In this document: positions 40,701 to 50,300 of the stretch, one piece after another
Layout: each line of letters starts with the position of its first letter
Position numbering within the stretch: the stretch's first letter is position 1
Source of the DNA: Maricaulaceae bacterium
Lineage (GTDB): Bacteria > Pseudomonadota > Alphaproteobacteria > Caulobacterales > Maricaulaceae
Assembly (NCBI GenBank): GCA_026126205.1
Contig: JAHCJP010000001.1
Coordinates: 744,001-808,000, forward strand
DNA length: 64,000 nucleotides
Direction: 5' to 3'
Notes under the pieces: generated by a model
Databases searched by the model: none
Told to the model about the DNA's origin: nothing
What the model saw: the letters and a program-made list of their open reading frames with translations, nothing else
Position numbers and translations under genes: made by a program

Positions 40701-42557
40701 ATGACGCTCCGTTCGCTTCTCGCCGCTGCATGTTCCGCCTTCGCGCTCGCCGCCTGCGGCCAGCCTGCTGCACAACAGGCCGAACCCGCGCCGCCGTCCG
40801 CCGCGGCCGAGACGGCGCAGAGCGAAAGCGAGCGCCTGAGCGCGTGGTTCGAGGAGCAGTTCCAGATCGAACTGGCCTATTCGCCCGAGGGGCAAACCTA
40901 TCTCGGCCTGATCGACGATCTCGACGCATATGGCCGCTGGGACGACCCGACGCGGGAGGCGTTCGACGCCTCGATGGCGCGCGCCCGGGGCCGCCTGGCG
41001 CACATGCACGAGGCCTTCGACTACGAGGCGCTGGACGAACAGGCGCAGGTCTCGTGGCGCTTCTTCGAATTCATCATCGAGAACCAGATCCGGCAGGAGC
41101 CGTTCTGGGGGCATTCCTACATCTTTCACCAGTTCTTCGGCCCGCATACCGAGATGGCGACGCTGCTGATCGGCTATCACCGCGTCGAGACCGCCGATCA
41201 CGCCCGCGCCTTCGTGCGCCGGCTGGAGGGGATGGGCCCCGTGCTGCGCGACCAGATCGCGCTCGCCGAGGAGCGGGCGCAGGCCGGGGTGCTGCCGCCG
41301 CGCTTCGCCTATCCGGTGATCATCCGCACCGCGGAAGGCATGATCACCGGCGCGCCTTTCGACGATTCCGGCGAAGATTCGCCGCTGTGGGCCAGCCTGC
41401 AGGAGAAAGTCGCGGCGCTTGAACTGCCGGAGGCGGAAGCCGGGGAGATCCTTGAGACCGGACGCGCCGCGCTGCTGAACTCGGTCGGTCCCGCCTACCA
41501 GGCGCTGGCCGAGACCATGGAGCGGCATCTGGAGATGGCGACCGACGACGACGGCGTCTGGAAGCTGCCGGACGGCGAGGAATACTACCGCGTCATGCTG
41601 GCCAACTTCACCACCCGTGATGACCTGACCGCGGAGCAGATCCACCAGACCGGGCTGGACGAAGTGGCGCACATTCATGGCGAAATGCGCGAGATCATGG
41701 CCCGGGTGGGTTTCGAGGGCTCGCTGCAGGATTTCTTCGCCCACCTGCGCGACAGCGAGGAATTCTACTACCCCAACACCGACGAGGGCCGCGCCCGCTA
41801 TCTTGCCGAAGCGACGGCGATGATCGACCGTGTCACCGGACGCCTGCCGGAATATTTCGGCCGTTTGCCGCAGGCGCCCATGGAAGTGCGGGCGGTGGAG
41901 CCCTACCGGATCGAGACCGCCACCGGCGCCTTCTACGAGCCTGCGCCGCTCGACCGGTCGCAGCCGGCGGCCTATTACATCAACCTGGCCGACATGGGCG
42001 AAACGCCGGTCTACCAGATGGAGACGCTGGCCTATCACGAAGGCAATCCCGGCCACCACATGCAGATCGCCATTTCGCAGGAACTGGAGAACACGCCGAT
42101 GTTCCAGCGCCTGACCTGGTATTCGGCCTATGGCGAAGGCTGGGCGCTGTACGCCGAGGCGCTGGGCAAGGACATGGGCTTCTTCGAAGATCCGTATCAG
42201 GACTTCGGACGATTAAGCTACGAGGTGTTCCGGGCGGCGCGGCTGGTGGTGGACACCGGCATTCACCACCACCGCTGGACCCGCCAGCAGGCCATGGACT
42301 ACATGCTGGAGAACACGCCGATGACGCGCGGCGACCTCGACAGCGAGGTGATGCGCTACATCGTCTGGCCAGGTCAGGCTGTGTCCTACAAGATCGGCAT
42401 GCTGACCATTCTGGAGCTGCGCGAACGGGCGCGCGCCGAACTGGGCGAAGCGTTTGACATCCGCGGCTTCCATGACGTGGTTCTGGGTTCCGGCTCCGTC
42501 CCGCTGTCGCTGCTGGAGGAGCTGGTCGAGGCCTGGATCGAGGAGCGCCGCGGCTGA
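40701..42557 (+). CDS. DUF885 family lipoprotein, putative metallopeptidase (copy 2)
   Basis: A 618-residue paralogue of the previous gene. The signal LLAAACSAFALAAC gives a lipoprotein. The zinc motif is [11 protein letters not shown] (H446, E447, H452), followed by YGEGWALYAEALGKDMGFFEDPYQDFGRLSYE. Many blocks are shared with copy 1, such as HGEMREIMxRVGFEG-LQDFF and IVWPGQAVSYKIGMLTILELR. AGGGGA precedes the ATG. A head-to-tail duplication origin is clear. Confidence 0.9.
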   Translation: MTLRSLLAAACSAFALAACGQPAAQQAEPAPPSAAAETAQSESERLSAWFEEQFQIELAYSPEGQTYLGLIDDLDAYGRWDDPTREAFDASMARARGRLAHMHEAFDYEALDEQAQVSWRFFEFIIENQIRQEPFWGHSYIFHQFFGPHTEMATLLIGYHRVETADHARAFVRRLEGMGPVLRDQIALAEERAQAGVLPPRFAYPVIIRTAEGMITGAPFDDSGEDSPLWASLQEKVAALELPEAEAGEILETGRAALLNSVGPAYQALAETMERHLEMATDDDGVWKLPDGEEYYRVMLANFTTRDDLTAEQIHQTGLDEVAHIHGEMREIMARVGFEGSLQDFFAHLRDSEEFYYPNTDEGRARYLAEATAMIDRVTGRLPEYFGRLPQAPMEVRAVEPYRIETATGAFYEPAPLDRSQPAAYYINLADMGETPVYQMETLAYHEGNPGHHMQIAISQELENTPMFQRLTWYSAYGEGWALYAEALGKDMGFFEDPYQDFGRLSYEVFRAARLVVDTGIHHHRWTRQQAMDYMLENTPMTRGDLDSEVMRYIVWPGQAVSYKIGMLTILELRERARAELGEAFDIRGFHDVVLGSGSVPLSLLEELVEAWIEERRG

Positions 42558-42588
42558 ACCACGCGCCGCAAACCCCGGGGAGGATGAC

Positions 42589-44451
42589 ATGAGCCGATTT
42601 GACTGGAAGCTGACGGGCGCCGCGGCGGTCGCCGCGTTGCTGGCCGCCTGCTCGCCGCAGGCCGCGAACGGCGGCGCACCCGCCCCCGCATCTGAAACCT
42701 CTGCCGCGCAGACCGCCACGGAGCAAACTGAGAGCGAACGTCTGAACGCCTGGTTCGACCAGATCGAACAGGAGGATCTCGACCGGTCGCCGATGACCAA
42801 GACGATGCGCAACATCGTCGATGAGGATTACGGACGCTGGAACGACCCTAGCGACGCCTTCGCGGTGGAGACATTCGAGATCGGCGAGGCTCGCCTGGCC
42901 TACATGCGCGACAATTTCGACTTCGGCGCGCTGGAGCCGTCGGCGCAGCTGTCCTGGCGGCTGTTCGAGTACCAGCAGGAAAACGCCCGGCGCAATTTCC
43001 CCTTCCGCCGGCACAGCTACATTTTCAACCAGATGTTCGGCGCTCACGCCAACATCCCCGTGTTCCTGACCACCATGCACCAGATCCGGTCGCTGGAAAC
43101 CGCTGAGGCGTGGATCAGCCGGGCGGCCGGAGTCGGCGGCTATCTCGGCGCGCTGATCGACGAAGCGGATGTGCGCTTCGAGATGGGCGTCCAGGCGCCG
43201 CGCTGGGTGTATCCGCACATCATCGACACCTCGCGAAACATCCTGACCGGCGCCCCGTTCGATGATGGCGAGGACAATATCGTCTGGGCGCATTTCCAGG
43301 CCCGGGTCGCGGCGCTGGACGTCGATGACGACACCCGCGGCAGGCTGCTGGCGGAAGGGCGCGAGGCGCTGCTGGGCTGGCGTCCGGTCTATGAGCGCCT
43401 GATCGCGGTGATGGAGGATCACCAGTCGCGCGCCGCCGACGGCGACGGCGCCTGGCGGCTGCCGAATGGCGGGGCCTATTACGCCGCGCGCCTGATGAAC
43501 TTCACCACCACCGACCTGACGGCGGCCGAGGTCCATGAACTGGGCCTGCGCAATGTCGCCCGCATCCATGCCGAGATGCACGACATCATGGACCAGGTCG
43601 GCTTCGAGGGGTCGCTGCAGGACTTCTTCGCCTTCATGCGTGACGATGACCAGTTCTATTACCCCGACACCGACGAGGGCCGGCAGGCCTATCTCGACGA
43701 GGCCACGGCGATCATCGAGCGCATGAATGCGCGTCTGCCGGAATACTTCATCACCCTGCCCCGGCACGAGCTGGAGGTGCGGCGGGTGGAGCCGTTCCGC
43801 GAACGCAGCGCCGGTAAGGCGTTCTACAACCGCCCGGCGCCGGACGGGTCACGTCCCGGGGTCTATTACGCCAACCTGCGCGACATGCGCGACATGCCGA
43901 TCTACCAGATGGAGGCGCTGGCCTATCACGAGGGCAATCCCGGCCATCACATGCAGCTCGCGATCATGACCGACCTTCAGGGCATTCCGGCGTTCCGGCG
44001 TTTCGGCGGTTTCACCGCCTATTCCGAGGGTTGGGGACTCTATACCGAACTGCTGCCTCTGGAGATGGGCTTCTACGAAGACCCGTATTCGAACTTCGGG
44101 CGGCTGGCGATGGAGCTGTGGCGGGCGGCGCGCCTCGTCGTGGACACCGGCTTGCATGACCTGCGCTGGTCGCGCGAGGAAGCCATCCAGTACCTGCTGG
44201 ACAACACGCCGAACCCGGAAGGCGACGCGACCAACGCTATTGAGCGCTATGCGGTGATGCCGGGGCAGGCCACGGCCTACATGATCGGGATGCTGAAAAT
44301 CCTGGAGCTGCGCGAAAGCGCGCGCGAGCGGCTGGGCGAGGACTTCGACATCCGCTGGTTCCACGAAGTGGTGCTGCGCGATGGCGCCGTGCCGCTGGAG
44401 GTGCTGGAGGAGCTGGTCGACGGCTGGGTCGCTGACACGCTGGCGCAGTAG
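42589..44451 (+). CDS. DUF885 family lipoprotein, putative metallopeptidase (copy 3)
   Basis: A 620-residue third paralogue with lipoprotein signal [13 protein letters not shown]. The metal motif is [11 protein letters not shown] (H447, E448, H453), with [18 protein letters not shown] after it. The second half is closer to copy 2 than to copy 1 at the zinc motif (HEGN versus HEGV), while the SEGWGLY stretch resembles copy 1. GGGGAGGATG is a strong ribosome site. It lies only 31 bases after copy 2, so the two are probably co-transcribed. Confidence 0.9.
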   Translation: MSRFDWKLTGAAAVAALLAACSPQAANGGAPAPASETSAAQTATEQTESERLNAWFDQIEQEDLDRSPMTKTMRNIVDEDYGRWNDPSDAFAVETFEIGEARLAYMRDNFDFGALEPSAQLSWRLFEYQQENARRNFPFRRHSYIFNQMFGAHANIPVFLTTMHQIRSLETAEAWISRAAGVGGYLGALIDEADVRFEMGVQAPRWVYPHIIDTSRNILTGAPFDDGEDNIVWAHFQARVAALDVDDDTRGRLLAEGREALLGWRPVYERLIAVMEDHQSRAADGDGAWRLPNGGAYYAARLMNFTTTDLTAAEVHELGLRNVARIHAEMHDIMDQVGFEGSLQDFFAFMRDDDQFYYPDTDEGRQAYLDEATAIIERMNARLPEYFITLPRHELEVRRVEPFRERSAGKAFYNRPAPDGSRPGVYYANLRDMRDMPIYQMEALAYHEGNPGHHMQLAIMTDLQGIPAFRRFGGFTAYSEGWGLYTELLPLEMGFYEDPYSNFGRLAMELWRAARLVVDTGLHDLRWSREEAIQYLLDNTPNPEGDATNAIERYAVMPGQATAYMIGMLKILELRESARERLGEDFDIRWFHEVVLRDGAVPLEVLEELVDGWVADTLAQ

Positions 44452-44462
44452 CGGAGCAGCCG

Positions 44463-44828
44463 GTGATCGACGGGTCATGCCATTGTGGCGTTGTGCGCTG
44501 GACTGTCCCGGCCCCGCCGGAATGGCTGACCCGCTGCACATGTTCCTACTGCGCGCGCAGCGGCGCGTTATGGGCGAGCTACGCCCCGGCCGAAGTGAGG
44601 CTGGATTATCCCATTGACGCGGTCATCCGCTACATGCAGGGCGACCGAACGCTGGCCTTCATCAGTTGCGCGCGTTGCGGCTGCACCACGCATTACGAGC
44701 CTGCCGATCCCGCGGCGGCGGAGGCGCGGATAAAAGTGAACATGCGCATGGCGCACGGCTTTGACTACGCCGCCCTGCCTGTGCGCGTGTTCGACGGCGC
44801 GGATTCCTGGCGCTATCTCGACGACTGA
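44463..44828 (+). CDS. GFA family protein (glutathione-dependent formaldehyde-activating-like)
   Basis: A 121-residue zinc-binding protein. The Cys pattern is complete: [16 protein letters not shown] and [12 protein letters not shown]. The family is named for Gfa of Paracoccus but most members have unknown substrates. GTG start 12 bases after the third DUF885 gene, suggesting co-transcription. Convergent with fliE. Confidence 0.9.
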   Translation: MIDGSCHCGVVRWTVPAPPEWLTRCTCSYCARSGALWASYAPAEVRLDYPIDAVIRYMQGDRTLAFISCARCGCTTHYEPADPAAAEARIKVNMRMAHGFDYAALPVRVFDGADSWRYLDD

Positions 44829-44881
44829 CGGCGGCGCCCGTTTACGGCGCTCTGTTAGGCCCTGGAAGCCGACCCGCCGCG

Positions 44882-45193
44882 TCAGATCGGCATACGCAAA
44901 ATGTCCTGATAGGCGCGCACCACTTCGTCGCGCACCGCGATCACCGTCTCCAGCGTCACCTCGGCGGCGGCGACGGCGGTGACCACGTCTACAAGATCCG
45001 CCTGCCCCAGCGCCGCCTGCGCCGACATCGCCTCGGAAGTGCGCAGCGTCTCGGCGGCGCGGTCCATCGCCGCGCCGACCATCTGTGCGAAATCCGGCGC
45101 CGCGACACCCTGGTCCTGCGGTCCGGCCGCAGCGGTCTGCGCTGCGCGACTTGCGGCGGCGTAAGCCCTGATCGCTTCCAGTTCTCCGGCCAT
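44882..45193 (-). CDS. fliE: Flagellar hook-basal body complex protein FliE
   Basis: A 103-residue adapter between MS ring and rod. The DFAQMVGAAMDRAAETLRTSEAMSAQAALGQADLVDVVTAVAAAEVTLETVIAVRDEVVRAYQDILRMPI segment is the full family pattern, ending in the usual I-L-x-M-x-I. Last gene of flgB-flgC-fliE. Confidence 0.96.
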   Translation of the reverse strand: MAGELEAIRAYAAASRAAQTAAAGPQDQGVAAPDFAQMVGAAMDRAAETLRTSEAMSAQAALGQADLVDVVTAVAAAEVTLETVIAVRDEVVRAYQDILRMPI

Positions 45194-45204
45194 TCAAGCC
45201 TCCC

Positions 45205-45615
45205 TCAGCGCCGCAGCAGATCCAGCGCCCGCTCCTGCATGCGGCGGGCGTTCTCGATCATGTTCAGGTTCGCCTCATAGGCCCGTTGCGCATCGCGCAT
45301 GTCCATCAGCTCCACCAGCGTCTGGACATTCGGATAGCGCACATAACCGTCGGCATTCGCCGCAGGATGGCCGGGTTCGAAGCGCAGTTGGAATTCGCTG
45401 GAATCCGGCTCCGCGCCGCTCATCCGCACCATGCGCAGGCCGCTGGCGCGGTCCAGTTCGGCCTGGAACAGCGGCACCATGCGACGATATGGGTCCTCAT
45501 CGGCCGTACGGCCGGTGGAGGCCGCGTTCGCCAGGTTCTCGGCGATGATCCGCATGCGCGCGGACTGGGCCCGCATGCCCATTGCGGCCACCGCCATGGC
45601 GTCGGAATCGCTCAT
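45205..45615 (-). CDS. flgC: Flagellar basal-body rod protein FlgC
   Basis: A 136-residue proximal rod protein. The N-terminal motif (MAVAAMGMRAQSARMRIIAENLANAASTG) and C-terminal motif (VELMDMRDAQRAYEANLNMIENARRMQERALDLLRR) of axial proteins are present. Preceded by flgB and followed by fliE with small gaps. Confidence 0.98.
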   Translation of the reverse strand: MSDSDAMAVAAMGMRAQSARMRIIAENLANAASTGRTADEDPYRRMVPLFQAELDRASGLRMVRMSGAEPDSSEFQLRFEPGHPAANADGYVRYPNVQTLVELMDMRDAQRAYEANLNMIENARRMQERALDLLRR

Positions 45616-45632
45616 CTCACATCCTCACGGTC

Positions 45633-46076
45633 TCATCGCGCCGGCGACCGCGCCGCGGAGCGGATCATGCCCAGGCTCTTCTGATAGAGGCTGAGCGCAG
45701 TCTCGTAACGCATGCGAGCCTCGGTCGCCTTCAGCATCTGTTGCTCCAGCACCACGGCGTTGCCATTGGCCGTCACTTCGCCATCGGGCGCCTCCACGGC
45801 GCGGATGGTCCCCGCCAGCGAGGCGCCGGCGCCCGCCGCGCCGCCCGGTGCGATATGGCCGGGGCTGGTGCGCGTCAGCCGCACCCCGCCCGCGGCGGTG
45901 GATCCGCGCAGCTGCTGTTGCAGCGCGCGGTGGAAACTCGTCTCGGAATAGTCCGTGGGTACAAAGCCGGGCGTGGAGGCGTTGGCGACGTTCTGGGCGA
46001 TTGCGCGCTGGCGCTGGGCGTTGAACGACAGCGTCTCGCGCAGCAGGGTCAGGACGGGCGCTTCTCCAGCGGTCAT
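45633..46076 (-). CDS. flgB: Flagellar basal-body rod protein FlgB
   Basis: A 147-residue proximal rod protein with LLRETLSFNAQRQRAIAQNVANASTPGFVPTDYSETSFH and a C-terminal ALSLYQKSLGMIRSA. The Ala/Gly-rich middle (PGGAAGAGAS) is unusually long. ATG at 46076 is chosen because it starts just before the conserved N-terminus. First gene of the flgB-flgC-fliE operon; a consensus CtrA box lies 42 bases upstream. Confidence 0.95.
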   Translation of the reverse strand: MTAGEAPVLTLLRETLSFNAQRQRAIAQNVANASTPGFVPTDYSETSFHRALQQQLRGSTAAGGVRLTRTSPGHIAPGGAAGAGASLAGTIRAVEAPDGEVTANGNAVVLEQQMLKATEARMRYETALSLYQKSLGMIRSAARSPAR

Positions 46077-46117
46077 GGCGCATCCTCGGGTTCGCGTCCG
46101 AACCTGCGCCGATGCGG

Positions 46118-46132
46118 TTAACCGCATCTTAA
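46118..46132. promoter_or_regulatory. CtrA box upstream of flgB
   Basis: TTAA-CCGCATC-TTAA is an exact TTAA-N7-TTAA match. It lies 42 bases upstream of the flgB start, a typical position for CtrA activation. Confidence 0.8.
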
Positions 46133-46197
46133 GCGCCTCTTTTACTCCACCTGAACCACCCCCTAAACCACCCTCACACTCCCTCTTCAACCACGAC

Positions 46198-46213
46198 TTA
46201 ACCCCCTCTTAAC
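46198..46213. promoter_or_regulatory. CtrA box upstream of fliO
   Basis: TTAA-CCCCCTC-TTAAC is a perfect 16-base CtrA consensus, 64 bases upstream of fliO. The region around it (46130-46200) is unusually rich in C and short of G on this strand. Confidence 0.85.
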
Positions 46214-46276
46214 TCACCAGCCCGGAGATGGGCGTTAACCAAGCTTGCCGATTCGTTAGCGCGCCCGGTCCGCCAA

Positions 46277-46600
46277 ATGGATGTCGTCGATTTCGCCCGC
46301 TATGTCGCCGCCCTCGCCGTGGTGCTGGGACTGTTGGGTTTGCTCGCCCTCGGGGTGCGTCATGGCTGGCTGACCAGCCTGATCGCGCGGGCCGGCGCCG
46401 CAGCTGGCGGCGGGGGTGGGAGCGGACGCCCGAAACGCCGCCTCGCCGTCACAGAGAGCCTGGTGCTTGACCCGAGGCGGCGCGTGGTGGTGATGCGCTG
46501 CGAGGACGAGGAGTTCGTGCTGTTGCTGGGCGCCGGGGCCGAAATGGTGCTGGACCGCCGCCCGGTGAAACCGCCTGCGAAAACGGACGCCGCGGCATGA
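46277..46600 (+). CDS. fliO: Flagellar biosynthesis protein FliO
   Basis: A 107-residue protein with one N-terminal helix (YVAALAVVLGLLGLLALGV), a Gly-rich linker and the short beta domain RRLAVTESLVLDPRRRVVVMRCEDEEFVLLLG, typical of FliO. It helps assemble FliP into the export gate. Overlaps fliP (ATGA). Confidence 0.93.
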   Translation: MDVVDFARYVAALAVVLGLLGLLALGVRHGWLTSLIARAGAAAGGGGGSGRPKRRLAVTESLVLDPRRRVVVMRCEDEEFVLLLGAGAEMVLDRRPVKPPAKTDAAA

Positions 46601-47340
46601 GCGCCGCGATCCGCGCGCTGCTGGCGCTGGGCGCCGTCTTTCTGCTCGCCGCCGGCGGGGCCGAGGCGCAGAGCGTCTCCATCGACATCGGCGAGGAAGG
46701 CGCGCTGACCGAACGCGTGCTGCAGCTGATCGCGCTGCTGACGGTTCTCAGTCTCGCGCCGTCGATCGTGATCATGACCACCAGCTTCGTGCGCATCGTG
46801 GTGGTGCTGTCGCTGCTGCGCACGGCGGTGGGGCTGCAGCAGAGCCCGCCGAACGCGGTGCTGATCAGCCTGGCGATGTTCCTGACCGCCTTCATCATGG
46901 CGCCGGTGATCGCCCAGTCCTACGAGGACGGCATCCGGCCGCTGCTGGATCAGGAGATCGAACTGAACGAGGCCTTCGATCGCTCTTCGGCGCCGGTGAA
47001 GACCTTCATGCTGGCGCAGACGCGCGAGGACGACCTGGCCCTGTTCATCGGCTTCATGCCCGGCGAACGGCCGGAATCGGCCGAGGCGACGCCGTTCTGG
47101 GTCGTCGCGCCGGCGTTCATGATCTCGGAATTGCGGCGCGCCTTCGAGATCGGCTTCCTGCTGTTCATTCCGTTCCTGATCATCGACCTGGTGGTGGCGT
47201 CGATCCTGATGTCGATGGGCATGATGATGCTGCCGCCGATCGTGATCTCGCTGCCGTTCAAGCTGATCTTCTTCGTGCTGGTCGACGGCTGGCGGCTGGT
47301 GACGGGCAGCCTGGTGCAGAGCTTCAATCCGCCCGGATGA
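46597..47340 (+). CDS. fliP: Flagellar type III export protein FliP
   Basis: A 247-residue export-gate subunit. It has a signal-like N-terminus ending GGAEAQS, then LIALLTVLSLAPSIVIMTTSFVRIVVVLSLLRTAVGLQQSPPNAVLISLAMFLTAFIM and the final pair of helices around VASILMSMGMMMLPPIVISLPFKLIFFVLVDGW. Second gene of fliO-fliP; convergent with the TPR gene six bases away. Confidence 0.98.
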   Translation: MSAAIRALLALGAVFLLAAGGAEAQSVSIDIGEEGALTERVLQLIALLTVLSLAPSIVIMTTSFVRIVVVLSLLRTAVGLQQSPPNAVLISLAMFLTAFIMAPVIAQSYEDGIRPLLDQEIELNEAFDRSSAPVKTFMLAQTREDDLALFIGFMPGERPESAEATPFWVVAPAFMISELRRAFEIGFLLFIPFLIIDLVVASILMSMGMMMLPPIVISLPFKLIFFVLVDGWRLVTGSLVQSFNPPG

Positions 47341-47346
47341 TCCCGG

Positions 47347-50300
47347 TCAGGACGCGCCGCCCGCGCTGGCGTCCGCCTGGAACCGGTCCCGGAACCTGGC
47401 CATGAACGCATCCAGCGTATCGATATCCGCCAGCCGCCGCGCGAGGTCGCCGATGCGGGCGTCGCCCATCCCCGCCCGGTCGCTGGTCAGGGTGGTGAAA
47501 GCCGCCGCATCCGTCCCGTCGGCCATCGCCTCGCCATAGCGCTCCGCCAGGCGGCGCACCGAGGCCCGGTCACCCGCGAGATTGTAGGCGATGGCGGCGC
47601 GCAGCACGTCAGCCTGCTCGGCCGCGCTCAGGGGCGTTTCGTCGCGCCAGCGCTGGCCCAGCACGGCCTCGATGCGCTCCCCCGCGCGGGGCCAGTCGCT
47701 CTGCGTCCAGGAAATGTCAGCGCGCAGCCGGGCGGCGTCCGCCGACTCGTCGTGCTCGATCAGCTCCAGCGCATGAACGTGGCGGCCCAGCTCCGACAGG
47801 GCGCGGGCCTCCAGCAGGCGCCGTTCCGTAACCAACAGCTCAGGCGCGCCGGCGACCCGTGTGGCGCGCAAGGCGTTGAGCGCCTGCTCCGCGCGGTGGT
47901 CCATCAGGTAGAGAATGGCGAGATCGGCGGCGACGCGGCTGCGCGTCACTGGTTCGTAAAGGCGGTTGTCCACCTGGTGCTGCAACAGTTCCGAAGCCGG
48001 CGTCAGCAGGTCCAGCGCCACCAGCCGGTCGGTCAGGCGGCGGATCATGCGGTCGCCATCCGCGCCTTGCGGCGTCAGGTATTCGTATTCGTAGAACAGC
48101 GCCACCGCCTCGATCGGATCCATCCGGTCGGCGTCGCCGTAAAGATACAGCCGCCGGAACACCTCCATCATGTCGCTGCCCATGCGGCGGGCGGCGGGCG
48201 CGGCGGGAAAGCGCGCCTGGGCGCTGCGCATGGTCGACAGCCCCATGGCGAAGGCGCCCTCGCGCGCATATAGCGACCCCAGCAGCCGGATCGTCTCCAG
48301 CTCCAGCGTGTCGCCGCGCCAGCGATAACGGAGCGATTCCAGCTCCTCCGCCGCCTCTGTAGGGTCAATGGTCCCGGCGTCCATCCGCAGACGGATGGCG
48401 TCGAAAATCGCGCGCGCCTCGATTTCCGCGTAGCCGCTGTCCGCCAGGGCCTCGAAGCGCGCGACCGCGCCTTCCGGATCGCCGGTCGCGGCCTGCAGGC
48501 GCGCCTCCAGCCATTCGGCCTCCGCCGCCAGCGCCCCGGCCGGCGTATCCTGCCGCAGCGCCTGCAGCTGGGTGGCCGCGGCGGCGAAATCGTTCAGCTC
48601 GATGGCGGCGCGGGCGTGGGCGGCGCGAAACCTCATCCGCCAGCGGGGCGGGAAATCGTAGAGTATTTCCGAAGCGGCCTCGAACCGGCGCCGGGCCGAG
48701 GGCCAGTTTTCCTCCGCCGCGTCCAGCAAGGCCCGCCAGGGCGCCGCGGCGGGATCGGCCGCCAGCGCCGGGTCATTCAACTGCACCCGCGCCTCGGCCA
48801 GCCGCCCCATCATCAGGTTGGCGACACCGCGAACCGCGCGCACCTGGGTTCCGGCGGCCAGATGCGGGTATTCTTCGGCCAGGGTGTTCAACACGCCCAG
48901 GCTCTCAGGGGCGAGTTCATGAGCGATCAGGAACCGGGCCAGCGCCAGCCGTTCCTCCGCCCCGCCTGCGGCGGCCGTGCGCTCCAGCGCCGCCCGGCGT
49001 TCGGCGTAGCGCCCTTCACCCGCCCAGCCCTCAATGTCGATGAACGCCGGCGAGGCTTCGCCATTGTCCAGGAACCGCGCCGTCGCCTGGCTGGAGTCAA
49101 CTGCGATCGCAAGACCGTCGGGCAAAGCGAAACTCGCTTCCCCGGCCTCGAGAACGGCGGTCAGTTCATCCGCCGCCGCCTCCACCGCGGCGCCGTGCGC
49201 CGATGGCAGCAGCGCGCCGCCGACAAAATCGCGGCGCAGGGCCACGCCCTGCACCGGCGCGTGCGCCGTGACCACCGCTATGCGATCGCCCACGGCCGGA
49301 TCGTCCACCCAGTGCAGGGCGGTCGCGCTATCAAGGCCGACGATGAAGCGCGCGGGCGAACCACGGCGGGTTTCGCGGCGGATCGCGGCCGCCGCCGAGG
49401 TTGCAGCGGCGTTGTCCGCGAAGACTACGGTCCAGCTGTTCCCGTCAGATCGGACAGACGCCTGTGTCGAAAGCGGTGACACGATGCGCGCCGCCGACCA
49501 TCCGGCGCCGCGCAGGCTTTCATAACCCACTACATGGCCGCGCCGCCCGTGCGCCAGTTCGTCCAGCTGCAGGTCCGCCTCGGCGTCGAAAACGATCCAG
49601 ATCGCGCCGCCGCGCCGGAACACCGCCGCCCCGACAGGCGCGGCCCACGAGAAGCGCGCTTGCAGATCCGCCCCGGTGTCGCGGGCTTCCGCCCGCACCA
49701 CTCCGCCTTCCGGAACAGCATCGGTTAAAGGGGAAGGCCCGGCAGCGGGCTCCACCGGCGCCGCTTCCACGCCGGGCGCGGTGTCCGGCGCCGGTTCTGG
49801 TTCCGGTTCCGGTTCCGGTTCCGGTTCCGGCTCCACCGCCGCTGCGCCATTGCCAGTCCCACTGTCGTCGCCCTCATCCATCGCCCCGGAGTCCGGCGCG
49901 GCTTCCGCGGCGGCGGCCAGCGCCGCCAGGATCGCCAGCGGCGAACCGTTATCGGCGTCATGGAGGTCGATCACCACCGTAGCGCCATCGGCCCAGACGC
50001 GCGCCCGCGCCCCGGGCGTCAGCGTCAGCCGCAAACGCCAGGAGTCGCCCTCGCGCATCTCCTCGGCGTTCGCCAGGCGGCGCGGCGGAGAGGCGCGCAG
50101 CGCGGACAGGTCCACCTCCGCCGGGCGGTCGAAAACAATGTCGGCGGTCTCGCCGTCCTGACTGAGCGTATGGCCGACCGGTTCGGGCCAGCGCAGCTCC
50201 AGCCGCGAATATTCCTCCGCCTGCGCGAAGCGCAGACCCACCGGCAGCGCCGGGGCGGGCGCCGAGGCCGCAGCCGCAGCGGCGGCGGCCGCGGCGCGTG

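Noticed and set aside
40383-42059. Long antisense frame over the DUF885 genes
   Set aside because: No start context or domain; similar antisense frames occur over all three copies because of shared codon bias.
49793-49834. Possible CRISPR-like short repeats
   Set aside because: Units are six bases with no spacers and lie inside a coding sequence.
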